Position numbers and translations under genes: made by a program. From Cyathus striatus (taxonomy: Eukaryota; Basidiomycota; Agaricomycetes; Agaricales; Nidulariaceae), in NCBI GenBank assembly GCA_025738555.1, contig JAOVFP010000003.1:5890001-5954000 (forward strand): a DNA stretch of 64,000 bases, written 5' to 3'. Below the pieces are notes generated by a model. The model was not told the DNA's origin. It ran no database searches and saw only the letters and a list, made by a program, of their open reading frames with translations. This document shows, piece by piece, positions 46,208 through 57,030 of this stretch (the stretch's first letter is position 1; every line of letters begins with the position of its first letter).

Positions 46208-47929
46208 TTTCGTTATGTTTAACATTGGGTAAGCGCGCGTATCTGACTAGATGTAATTTTATATGTATTCAACGCTGGCGTTGCTATGGATCGTGACCTC
46301 TATTCGTTTATTGGGTCCATGTAGCAGTGTCTTTCTGATTCTGATTCTGACGAGTAATGATTTAATGATAATCTCATATGTTATAGTCTCATTCACTTTA
46401 CGAAAATATTATAATACTAGCAGAGAAAACCATCCAGCAGAACTCATAGACAAGGACAGTTCACCAAGTGTGGATAGTAACAGCAAATAATTTTATTTCT
46501 ATGACAGTGTATACTACATGTTTTATCATAAGTCCTCTTCGGTGCACTGAGTATGCAGCAGAAGGAAAGACATATAAGAACATTTAATCTTCAAATAAGC
46601 CCGAACATATGACGAAGGATGTGAGAATCATCCAACAACTCTGCAAGGCTGAAAAAGTGAGCAAAGTCTGAAAATTACCATGTCTCGTACATCTGCGATG
46701 AAGCTAGAATCAACGACACGAAGTCGAAGAAAGCTACGATCCAAATAAGTGAAAGACGACATGACCAATAGGCAAGCTTTGAAATCCAATGCAAGCCACC
46801 GCCTTCATATCACGGTGTATTCCTCCGCCGACTCCGCCATGTTCAGGTACAAAGATATACAATGTAACTGGCCCATCTAAAGTCAAGTTGTACATGTCGT
46901 TGGGTGGTGCTTACCCAACCAACACTGCCACCTTTGGACACCAAGTGTTTGTTGTATCCACCAGCATGTGCCAGCCCTATTGCGAATGAATAAAACATGA
47001 TGTACCAAGGGTGTACAACAGAACCTAGCATAGACTCCTGATGAAGACTAGACGTACTAATATATCGAGCGAGCGACACTCAGATACAGCACCTTTCGGT
47101 GCACCAATACTCGCCCAGCTGACACGGGCTGGGGAAACATTGGCGTACAATAATCCAGATACGCCCCAGGAGGCACCAGGGTATATTTCTGGAATGTCAT
47201 GTCAAATTCAGGAACGGAATCAACAAACCAGAAGCCAGCGTCAGGGTAAGATGAGGCCCTCGTTTGCATAAGCCAATACGAGAACCCTCACAATTCTTTA
47301 CGTGTTATAGCAACTGGGCACTGGAGTGGAGTAAACCCCACCCCGGTCGCACGATTGACAACGATAGATGCAAGTTAGGGCGGCATCCATCTCATCGACC
47401 AGTGGAAGAAGAGGTATGACTCGTGTGAGTGGATACCAATTAAAACCCCTATAGATATAGAAGAGCAGTGATAACAGAGGTGTATTCCAGCTCTGTCCGG
47501 ATCTGCGAAGATCCAAGACGCATAGAAATCGAGAGCCCACCGTAGTCGATATCGCCAAATGAGATGCAGATGTAAAGCTTGCTTGTGAGCGAGAACATTA
47601 GCGTAAGCTGAGGTCCAGTATGAAACAAGCAATCGTAGCGATGAGCATGGGTAGAGGAAAAGAAAGGATCGATAGTTGCTGGTATTTAAGCACACTGGGA
47701 CCCACTTCTTAAGTAAGCAAGTCTTTTGCCATGTTTGTCGCAAGACTCATCCGCATAACACCGACACTGCTAACCCGAAACGCAATCCTTGAAACACACC
47801 TAAGTTCCCGACGATTTCACCTTGGTTTTTACGTCCTTGTGCTTCCTCTTCGCCACCGGACGGTAATTCTTCAAGGGAGACATTCAAGAGACATTTGCAT
47901 TCTAAGGCTTTGCTCAGGATTAGCTCAGG
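46208..47929. other. no confident gene; possible worn coding remnants on the minus strand
   Basis: Minus frames at 47057-47280 (YPDAGFWFVDSVPEFDMTFQ) and 46843-47079 (VHPWYIMFYSFAIGLAHAGG) are protein-like in places and may belong to a broken gene, as may SWNTPLLSLLFYIYRGFNW at about 47450. I could not assign a family or join them in frame. Confidence 0.3.
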
Positions 47930-48060
47930 ATGCCACAGTGACTTCGACATGCAAAATTGGATAGTGCTGTAAACGAAAAAATATTCGGTTGGGGATTCTT
48001 GTAGTCGTCAATGGTGAGCACTTCAAAAACTGTCTCTACAATAATCTTATTGAGATGAAC
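47930..48060 (-). pseudogene. short fragment of a third NmrA-like reductase copy
   Basis: Reads IVETVFEVLTIDDYKNPQPN, matching IAQAAFEAFTTDDYNYAEPF of the intact gene at 51 kb. More divergent than the copy next to it. No flanking parts of the gene are recognisable. Confidence 0.55.
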
Positions 48061-48239
48061 CACACAGCTATGTTCTGCGACGTAGTTCTGTCTTAATTTG
48101 CCTGTCCGAAAAGAGGCTGCAGCCAGGCAAAGGAAGCGACTCGTAAAAGATATATAATTTATGCAATTGCCGAAACATGATCCAACATTGGCTATATTGG
48201 CTTCACGACGTGTTCTGATCACGCAGGCGCCCAAGTTGC

Positions 48240-49135
48240 ACCCAAGAGTCCTTATTCTTTTCAAAATACTCCCTCAACATCGCTTTTCCATCGTATGTCA
48301 CGGTCTTTCCACCTTCTGCCCAACTTCTGCCAAGAATTCTTTTTCTTCCGCGCCGCCGCTTGCAAGTTGCTTTTCTGCATTAGGAAGAACGTCAGCATAA
48401 TTGTCTGGTGCACCAACACTCCGCCACTTGACGCGTCTAGCTCCCCAAGGCCTTACTTGATAATGCGGCAACCCGTTCGCATACGCGCTAGGTCGCTGCA
48501 AGATCGAAAAGACTCATTACACCAGCATCATACTCTGGACTGACAATGAAGGATACTGCATGGTTGTAGTCGTCCGCGGTGAGAGCATCGAATGCTACCT
48601 GTGCGATATCCTGAGCAGCGATGAATAGGCTACGGCTTTCTCATCTTGGTACGGTCGAAACATTGTAGGAAGGAATAGTTCGCGACCACTCGGTGATAAC
48701 CTCACATGCAGGCTGGGACTGGTATAACTTGGGTATAACATACTACAGAACCAACTTGGCCTCTAGGCGGTATACACCGTGACTGCGCCTCTTTCGTGAA
48801 GACACCGACGAACCGCCCCCATCCGCGGGCCACCCTTCCTGGAATATGTCGCACTCAGAATAACCCACCTCTTAACGTCCTTCTCGATAGACTTGAAGTT
48901 GATGAGTCGTTTCGTATCAGAGAGTATATCAGTCACTGTCGGGCCGATGAAATACACCTAATCCATGCTGGGATCTTTTTCGAAAGGAGCTGAGAAAGTC
49001 GATGGGTCATTCCAGTCGAATTTCATTGCGGGCAGGTTATTAGAAGAGGGGTATATCGGCTGCACAAAAGAGGCGAGCACGTTTCAGGCCTGTTTTACCT
49101 GTTCTGCCTACCGTGAGGATTGATATTCTTGCTGG
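48240..49135 (-). pseudogene. NmrA/agroclavine dehydrogenase-like reductase pseudogene
   Basis: Decayed relative of the intact reductase at 50.7-51.7 kb, same orientation. Matching parts in order: a degenerate TVGRTGKTGLKRARL for the Rossmann loop, MKFDWNDPSTFSAPFEKDPS, YFIGPTVTDILSD, KRWVILSATYSRKGGPRMGA and HERGAVTVYTA, then FIAAQDIAQVAFDALTADDY. Finally comes NYADVLPNAEKQLASGGAEE. Stops interrupt it near the Rossmann region and after MD (TAG in place of the codon before VYFIGP). The order and spacing follow the parent, so it is an old tandem duplicate. Confidence 0.85.
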
Positions 49136-50705
49136 GTGACTTGATATGCAAATAGGACATGTTGGATGGATCCGTTACATATCTCAAAATGGCTTGCTCA
49201 CTATGCCTTTTCCATTTATCGTGGTTGACTAGAACAATGTTACCTCAAGTTCAAAGTTGCGTAACTCCACCAGTTCTTCCGGAGCCTTACTTACTTCATA
49301 CTCAGGTATTTTAGGTAATGGCTAAGGATTCAGGACATCAGACGGTTGCGTGCATCGGGTTTTGGTGAGAAGCCTCAGAATCCGGTCAGGACTACTTAGA
49401 TGGTAACCTTCAGGTGGACCAGACTGGAATCAGAGTGTGGATTACTTCGACTGCCTCCTGATGGGGGCACCTGGCATGTTTAATATGTTGGATGCTCTTG
49501 TAAGAGGTTGTGAAAGACAGGGTGAAGGCTGACTTTCTTTCCTTCACAACGCCAGTCACTATTGAAGAAACTGGGGGATTAGCCCAGAAACGACAGATAG
49601 CACCAGGTGCAGACCTCCTCGTGGTACAGCTGGTAACTCCATAACTGGAGGCTAACATGCACCAGGGTGTGGCCCCTGCCTTAGTAAAGTAGGTTAGCAA
49701 GACGACTACTGAAGGCCAATGGGTCTGGTGAGGCGCAGGGTAACAGCGTAACCTGTGGCTAATGATTCCATGCTCAATTGCCCCATCACTATCCCATCAT
49801 TGGGTGTGGCCCCTACCTTAGTAAAGTAGGTTAGCAAGACCATTAGGAAAGGCCATAGAGGATTGATTAGGCTGTAGGGTAATGGCGTAACCTACTGCTA
49901 ATGATGTCACCCTCATTACCCACTTGCTCTTCCATGACTCATTGCTGCGGCTGGAAGTAAAAAGCTGAAGTCATCCCCAAATCCCGATATGTAGGGTTCC
50001 AATGTGAATAGGGGTCTAGAACTGCTAATCGTCCTAAGACCCATTCGACCCGCAAGAGACAGGACCAGCAGGCCAGAGATCCCAAGGGGGACGCTGGCGG
50101 GTAGTTTGGTGAACAAGTACCCCAGGGTATATATTAGTAACCGGCCACACACAGATCCTGGACAGATGGCGAATCTGTATAGGTCTTGATTCTGTTATGG
50201 TGAAGCGTTACATGCAGATTCATGATACTACACAAAGCCGCTGCCAGGGAACGGGAAGTGGAAACATGGACCGTAGCAGCACCATTTAGTAGATGGTGTC
50301 TGGCTCGACAGAACTAAATCCTGTGTGGGTGTTAGTCATGGTAAATGTGATTAATGCTTAAGTTGATTCGGGCCCCCCGAATAGGTCCGTGCCAGCCTGG
50401 GGGGAAGGGGTAGAGGCAATGCCTAACCAGCAATGGGGGCCCCTGTAGAGTCGACTATATTTAACCAATTGTTACTGTATCAGCGTATTTGTACTGTGAA
50501 ACAGGCTCATTGTGATCACGCTACGAATATTCCTGGCTCAGCAAGCAGAACAGTAACTGGGACAACTCATGAGAAACATCCAGATGTCTCACCCTTGCTC
50601 TTGCATCGCGAGAAATGGCATCGCAATTCAAAATCGGAATGAGTTTAGTTTATTCGATCTCAAAGCCACACATATGAGCTACAATGGCAGTCATGATCTT
50701 TCTTG
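49136..50705. other. repeat-containing spacer between reductase copies
   Basis: No gene. It holds a two-unit direct repeat (listed separately) and, near 50350-50450, G/C runs (GGGCCCCCCGAATAGG, GGGGGAAGGGG) unlike the rest. The 50340-50580 stretch has the look of a retrotransposon end, but no matching second terminal repeat was found in the window. Confidence 0.4.
49665..49920. repeat. imperfect tandem duplication, unit about 137 bases, two copies
   Basis: Copy one starts GGGTGTGGCCCCTGCCTTAG at 49665 and copy two starts GGGTGTGGCCCCTACCTTAG at 49802. Both continue AGTAAAGTAGGTTAGCAAGA, later AGGGTAA-GCGTAACC, and TGCTCA/TGCTAATGAT-like ends. The copies differ at scattered positions and by small gaps. 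Confidence 0.8.
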
Positions 50706-51670
50706 CTATGCGGGTGCCCAAATATCCTTATTCTTCTCGACATAGTCCCTCAACTTCGCTTTTCCAACGTATTTGATTGTCTTTCCACCTTCTGCCAAGA
50801 AAGCCTTTTCTTCTACACCGTTTGCAAGTTGCTTTTCCATATCAGCCAGAACGACGGAATAATCGTCTGGTATACCAATACTCTGACAGAGGGCAATAAG
50901 TTCTTCTACCGGAATGCGTCGGTGAGTAATCTTGCGTCCCAAGACTTCACTGAAAAGGGCAGCAGCCTGTTTGTCTGCGGTTAGATTGAGACGACGCTAA
51001 AAAGACTCGTTATACTGACGTCATCGTAAGTCAACAACTCTGGACCGAAAATGAAAGGCTCCGCATAATTGTAGTCGTCCGTGGTGAAAGCTTCGAAAGC
51101 TGCCTGTGCGATATCCTGAGCAGAGATAAATGGGATACGACCGTCTTCAGCAGCAGTTACGATTTCATCTCTCTTTTTGATACTTTCAATAGACCTGAAG
51201 GAGAAGTTCTCTAAAATCCTGTTAGCATCGCTCATAGTATATACTTAGGCCGGATGTCAGCCCGACGTACCATGGAACCAACTTGGTCTCAGAACAGTGT
51301 ACACTACACCTTTATCATGCAGGTACTGATGAACCGTTCCTATCATTGGACCTCCTTTCCCGGACTGCGCAGCACCTAGGAGGACCCACTTCTTGACGCC
51401 TTTCCTAATGGCCAAGTCGATAAATGGCTTCATAGTAGGGAGCATATCAAGTTCGATCGGGCCGACCAGGTACACCTTATCGATGTTGGGATCCTTTTCG
51501 AAAGGAGCCGAGAAAGTCGATGGGTCATTCCAGTTGAATTTCACTGCAGGCAGAGATTCTGGTGCAGTACCAGCACGGGAGGTTATCAGGAGAGGGATGT
51601 TAGCTGCGCGTAGGAGGCGAGCAAGTTTGAGGCCAGTTTTGCCAGTTCCGCCTGTAACGAGGATTGTCAT
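50706..51670 (-). CDS. NmrA-like NAD(P)-binding reductase (agroclavine/festuclavine dehydrogenase-like)
   Basis: Atypical short-chain reductase of the NmrA group. Start ATG at 51670: MTILVTGGTGKTGLKLARLL, with the Rossmann GGTGKTG loop for the dinucleotide. It continues VKFNWNDPSTFSAPFEKDPN, KVYLVGPIELDMLPTMKPFI and GVKKWVLLGAAQSGKGGPMI, then YLHDKGVVYTVLRPSWF. After introns, exon 2 has GRIPFISAQDIAQAAFEAFT and the last reads VLGRKITHRRIPVEELIALC to NKDIWAPA-stop at 50706. About 290 residues in three exons, normal for fungal agroclavine-dehydrogenase-like proteins. Those enzymes act in ergot alkaloid synthesis, but the group is broad in basidiomycetes and no alkaloid cluster is visible here. 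Two decayed relatives lie downstream. Confidence 0.85.
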
Positions 51671-51862
51671 TGTTGTTGGTGGTGATGAGCCAACTTTACA
51701 CTTTATAAAGGATATGTTGTTGGGTAGATTGTATCAGGCATTCCATGCAATGACTAAGGGACCAAGGATGCGATGAGTAAGGATTAAGATGACATCGACT
51801 GAAACCAGAAACACCAATAGAAATTCTGAAGAAATTCGAATGTGCTGAATAATGATAGCGGA

Positions 51863-52010
51863 GGTAGTACGAAACGCGACACTTCACACATAGGTACTTA
51901 TCACACATTACACATTGATCGACACACATCGAAGTTTACACATGATTAGTGTAACTTCAAATGTGTGATATTCGATGTGTAATGTGTAAGGTGTCGTATT
52001 TCGTCCTACC
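51863..52010. repeat. MITE-like palindromic element, 148 bases
   Basis: The ends are imperfect inverted repeats: GGTAGTACGAAACGCGACAC on the left, and the reverse complement of the right end is GGTAGGACGAAATACGACAC (17 of 20 the same). Inside, both arms are made of ACACAT-type words (CACACATTACACATTG against ACACATTACACATCGA) and meet at a small loop near 51951. No coding capacity. It lies just upstream of the reductase gene. Looks like a small non-autonomous transposon that can fold on itself. Confidence 0.65.
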
Positions 52011-52409
52011 CGGCTAGAAGTGGCCATTTAGTTACAGCAATCACCGCGAAGCACGAGTTCTGATAAAGATCAAGATATCTCTAATTATCTGATAAAGCAA
52101 ATCTGGGTGGTAATTCATTTACATCGCTGAGGACACAGATAGTAAACTCACATAGCAGCACATAGCTCAATACAAATCTCTACCTGCCGCAAAATAAAAC
52201 TGGGCTAATCAGAAAAATCGGGATCCTACCGGCAAGCATTTTAGTCGAAATAGTTGACATTCTGCGTTACGAGATGTTGTTTCATAAGGGTCTCGCTAGA
52301 AATAATAGAAAGTTAAGTAACTTCAGCTCAGCCGCGCGTTTCAGGTCAAGAAAGCTAAGACATTCAAGTGCAACAGGAAAGTGAACTCCGGACTTAATTT
52401 TCAACTTGT

Positions 52410-55400
52410 CTACTGAGCATTATTAATACAACGAGCTGTCGCAGCAATACGGAAATTGGTAGGAACAACAGTATGCCTTTGGAAGTGTCAGTTATGACTC
52501 ATTAAGCTTACTAAAAGAGACTTACTCGTAAAACGTCTGAACATCTGCACCATCCATTACAAGCACATCTCCCTGTTGGCTCTATTTAGTAATTCCATCG
52601 CCCTCAGTTTAAAACTAAAGTAACATACGTGACGCAAAACAAACGATGCAACGATGGATCTACTTTCTCCATTTGCGTCGTACTTTTCACGGACTCGGAA
52701 ATGCATCAAGGCTGGAGATCCAAGGGACAAGCCAGCCACTAAGGGTCCGAGGCCAGCTTCGCTATCGCTGTGAAACTAGAATAGCTAAATGAAGTGCTAC
52801 AGATGCATGAAGTATATATACGTACAGCCATCTTTTGCTTTTCCATGTACGCAGCGCTGCTGGATCGTAAGCGTACGTCCCGTAATAGTAAAGCTGCATA
52901 GTCACCTGAGAACTTCGTTGAATGACACTGTCTTTCCGAGAGCCTGTTTTATACGGTCGTGGATTAAGTCTCGAGCATTAAGCACCGCACTGGGTGCCTT
53001 GCTAAACGGGACTGTGTTATCGGTACCCCCGACATACTGCAGATCTCTTTGTAAGTAGTTACGTTTATTAACATAAGCATTGACCGACTTGGTACGGTTC
53101 TCCAGCTAGTTTAAACCAATAAGTGAAGAAGCTTAGCGACATCAGGCGACAGAATTTCAAACACCTACAATTATGGGAGAAATAATTGGTCAATAACGGG
53201 CCACGACCTAGATATTTGTAGTAAGTATGATAAAATGGCACACCAAAGCCGCGCACGTAAACTAACATTTATGCTGAGATGATATATTTTAGCAGATGGG
53301 TTGGCCATAAATAAGGAATACATACAGCTCTCAAAGGCCAACGACGAAACTCCAACTCCCCTGAAGTTGCTTGCTCCTGATACTGTTGAAAAACCATATC
53401 AGCTCTTTGTTTTCCTGGTGCATTTCCTGGCTGAATGTGATGGATAAAGCCTCTAGATGTTGTTCAATACTTGCACGTCGTGTGAGCAAATTCCAACTGA
53501 CCTTCCCTGTGGAAGAACAAATGTCTGGTATTGTCCGTACCCGCTTTCATGACGGTATGCTTTAGCCTGTTGCTGAAGAATTCCTTTGTAGAAATCAGCA
53601 TACCATCCACTTTCTTAAACGGTGAGTATACCTGAGGATCTTACAATTGAATGATCTCTAAAGTTGACTGAAATCGTCTGCGTCCAGAAGTCTCTAGCAG
53701 TCCGGATTCTGTCCTTAACCACAAATGTAGCCTGATCATCGTATTAGGAGCATCTCTCACAAAGAAATAGAATGCTTACATGACAATTTTTACATTCCCA
53801 ATGCTCCCATTTGTAGCTGTTTCAGCTTATCAGTGCTATGTAGTAAGACATGGTACTTAGCACATACCGACAAGTCAAACGGCCACACTTCGAACAATGC
53901 CAACCGCTAGTAGGTACATACTCGCTCTCATTTCCATTAACAGGAGCAGTCGGGGGTGGTGGCACAACCGATTCATATCCCGGGGGGAGTTGAGGCAATA
54001 CATCGAGCCTCAGGAATCCAGGATTATACTGCAACGGCTCCGAAAGATCTTCTCCACTTGGTGTTTTCCAAAAAAGAGGGCAATCTGGAACCAAGCATAC
54101 CCACGCCTGATATACACGGGGAGATTTTCTACTGCAACACACACATTCCCCATAAAGGTCGGTATCGTCTGGGGATCTGAAAAACAAATAAATGTACATC
54201 CCGAAGCCTTCCGCAGAAGTAAAACTGACCTGAGCTCGGAAAGTTTACATTTTCTCTTTTTCACTAGATGAAATATTGGTAAGATGTACTAACAAGCGCA
54301 ATAATATCGAACCTGGACGACCATCCCAATCCCCCTTAGAGGTATGTGAACCTAACAGCCGTTTCCCACCTTATATTGCGTTAGTTGCATGCTGCATTAG
54401 CAGATAACACGTATAGCGTACCATCTGGTCGTATCCACCATGGCGTGCCCTGTTTGATTGAATGTCAGTTTATATATTATTAATGTGACGATCTTATATA
54501 CCTGACTGTCACACCACTGAAACGCAAATTTATATCGTACTACTCTTCCACGGTCGTTGGCTGCAGGTTGATATTCGGCTTAGGAGAGTAATAGAAAGGC
54601 AAGAAGTGAGGCTAGGGTTCATCGGAACATATACAAGAGCGTACCCCAAGCATTAATTATCATATAAAATCCAAGCACGGCATATGTGATGCCCCTACCG
54701 TCAAGATCGTAAGGGAAGTGAGCATATTTGTCGTCAACGAGCAATACTAGCGGCCGGCGTTCACGAAAATTATTGAGAAGAGCCCTGACCGACTTGTCAT
54801 TGGCAAGTTGATCTCCGGCTTGTTGAACATATGATTGTCCCCGGTGTATAAGTGTGGACTCTGCTTTGCCGCCGCTGTGCAAGTACTTCAGCATGCACCC
54901 AAAAGAGCGAAAGTTCACAGCATACCCATGAGATATAATTAACCGACCGCCGTATTCAAATTTGTCATGCCTATAAAACGCGTATTGTGAATGACTGTAG
55001 GATTCCCAAAGGGTCGTAATTACTGAGCGGCAAAGGCACTTAAAAGGTAGCCTTTTGCGAAATTGTTTGAAAAATATACGCCTCCTTGGTAACTACGGAA
55101 CCATTCGAATGATTCGCAGACTTCCTGACGCGACTATGGAAAAGATATTCAGTTTATGGTATTATATTCGATAAAAACTATCGTACTTCTGCCCAAACTG
55201 GCGGGAGACGAAACATAGGTTCCTTACGAACAATGGGAGAACGAGGATCGGCGGTTCCGGCAGCAGGTTTGATAACGTTCAATGGTTGTGGTAATATATC
55301 TGAGGAAATTGCGTTCAACTCAAGTAGTGAAGCGCTGACTTCAGTTGAGGAGTTTATGTTTTGATCGGAAAATATCTACTTCCACCAACCCAATGAGTAG

Positions 55401-56443
55401 TCGTATCACTGAGAAGAACTAGAAGGACCAGACCTTGACCTCAGGTTTGCGTGGCCGCACATCAGAAAGCGGCGCTACATTTGCATCTTGCACCGTTGTA
55501 GATATGCCGCCAAACTCCTCAACTATCTGCTCCTGGATATCTTTATTTATTTTCCCAACTTCTTTCTGGGCAGACACAGAGGGGTTTCTCAACTGTCCCG
55601 TTTCCGAAAGCCTACGTTTTTTCATATTTATCGTATTTTCCATGTTTCCTAAATCTGTTCCCGAAGCTGGAACGCATATCATTTTTGGAGATTGCAGTAA
55701 AGAGTGAGATGCTGGAGGACATTCAAGGTGTCGCTGGCAAGTATTGTTGTGGATATCATCAAAAACGTCCCTCGATGATGCGACGTTAAGTTGTTGTATC
55801 AAATAAGACGACAAGGGTTCATGATGGCAGGAAGGACTGAAGTCTAATTTTGAAGTCGAGGGAACCGGAGCGACATTGAGTCGGTCACGGGATCCTGCCG
55901 CGTCGGAATGGGGCATTGTCAAAGCGATTTCCGTTTTAAGCTTGTTACTTCTTCTCATCTCAGCGTCCTTGCGCTTCAGACCTCCATCGTCCGTTGAGCA
56001 TTGTGCAGCGCACTGACCATCATATGCAAGCGGACTATAACCCTTCCTCCACCGCTGTTGGTCTAGGTATCGAATAGCTGGATATATGTCTCCACTATGT
56101 TGAAATAAACGACAATAGCATTCCACGAAAATATCCAGCGAATCGTTAATCAATGGTACTTTAGTCTCGGGATCAGACTCTACACTGGGGACGAATGCCA
56201 AGTTGAGCCACTCTGTAACAGCCTCAAACTAAAGAAAAAGAAAAAGACTACTAGTATCATTACGACGAAGAAAACAAACTAAAGGCTTACAGCTCCCTTG
56301 TTCGACCATATGAAGTTCTTAATTTCCAAGGATATTTGCTCTATCTGCATACGCGCACCTGCATCCTGTAGTGCACAGAAATACGTTTCTAGACCATAAT
56401 CCTTAAGGAAACTATGGTCGTCCCAGCTCTGTGGCAACGTCAT
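52410..56443 (-). CDS. large AlkB-like 2-oxoglutarate/Fe(II) oxygenase with zinc-binding cysteine modules
   Basis: Likely start ATG at 56443 (MTLPQSWDDHSFLKDYGLET), spliced to FEAVTEWLNLAFVPSVESD. A poorly conserved middle holds KKRRLSETGQL. Then comes MFRLPPVWAEV and SRQEVCESFEWFRSYQGGVY. ITYAVLGFYMIINAWG and FAFQWCDSQGTPWWI follow, then a cysteine module ECVCCSRKSPRVYQAWVCLV with PDCPLFW, and SGWHCSKCGRLTCR joined to YKWEHWECKNCH. The catalytic part has QYQEQATSGELEFRRWPLRA and YVGGTDNTVPFSKAPSAVLN. It also has FHSDSEAGLGPLVAGLSLGS (the HxD iron ligands), PALMHFRVREKY, GDVLVMDGADVQTFYE, and after the last intron HTVVPTNFRIAATAR (second His and the Arg that binds 2-oxoglutarate). Stop at 52410. 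About fifteen introns, so the middle exons are uncertain. I recall similar large proteins in Agaricomycetes; the substrate is unknown. Confidence 0.75.
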
Positions 56444-57030
56444 TACGCAAGCAAGAGAAGTTGGATTCTCAAGACGGCAAAAAGAAGAGAACAGGTGGAG
56501 AAGGGGTGTGCGTCCAACAAAAACAGTTTACACAGTACGATGGCTTTAAGCTTACTGTATCAGTATAAACTCAAGCCCAAGCGCAACCCCAACTTTAAGT
56601 AAGTTTTACATAGCACCTTACATAATTATTAACAGTGTAATAATAACAGTATCAGAGACAGTGGTTCACGAGTGATGAGCTGGCAGTGGTGTGTATGATC
56701 AAATGCCTAGTGTAAACAAAAGTGTGCATTCCAATTGAAGTCCAATGAGTATACAAATGTAAGACTAAATACGAATAAGTAACCTCTTAAACGAAGTAAA
56801 CTACTGGCCTCGACGAACGGATATCGTACTTCACAATCACTGCATGTCTATGCTACAATCTGTATTATATTTATGATTGTCATCAAAGTTCATTGAATCC
56901 TGATATCCAGGTTGATATGTTAATACGTGCGTTGTCGTATGTTGTGTATGCTATATTACAAAAACATTTATTCATCAAATTTCCTGAAGTCCGTTATTAT
57001 TGTTATTTTTAGCGGCGTTAATTATCGGGT
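56444..57030. other. intergenic spacer before URA2
   Basis: Holds the oxygenase promoter and the URA2 3' flank. Frames here are short; a 62-codon plus frame at 56414-56602 is antisense to the oxygenase start and not credible. Confidence 0.45.

Noticed and set aside
50340..50580. Solo long terminal repeat of a retrotransposon
   Set aside because: It has a suggestive look, but no TG..CA-bounded unit, target-site duplication or second copy was found in the window.
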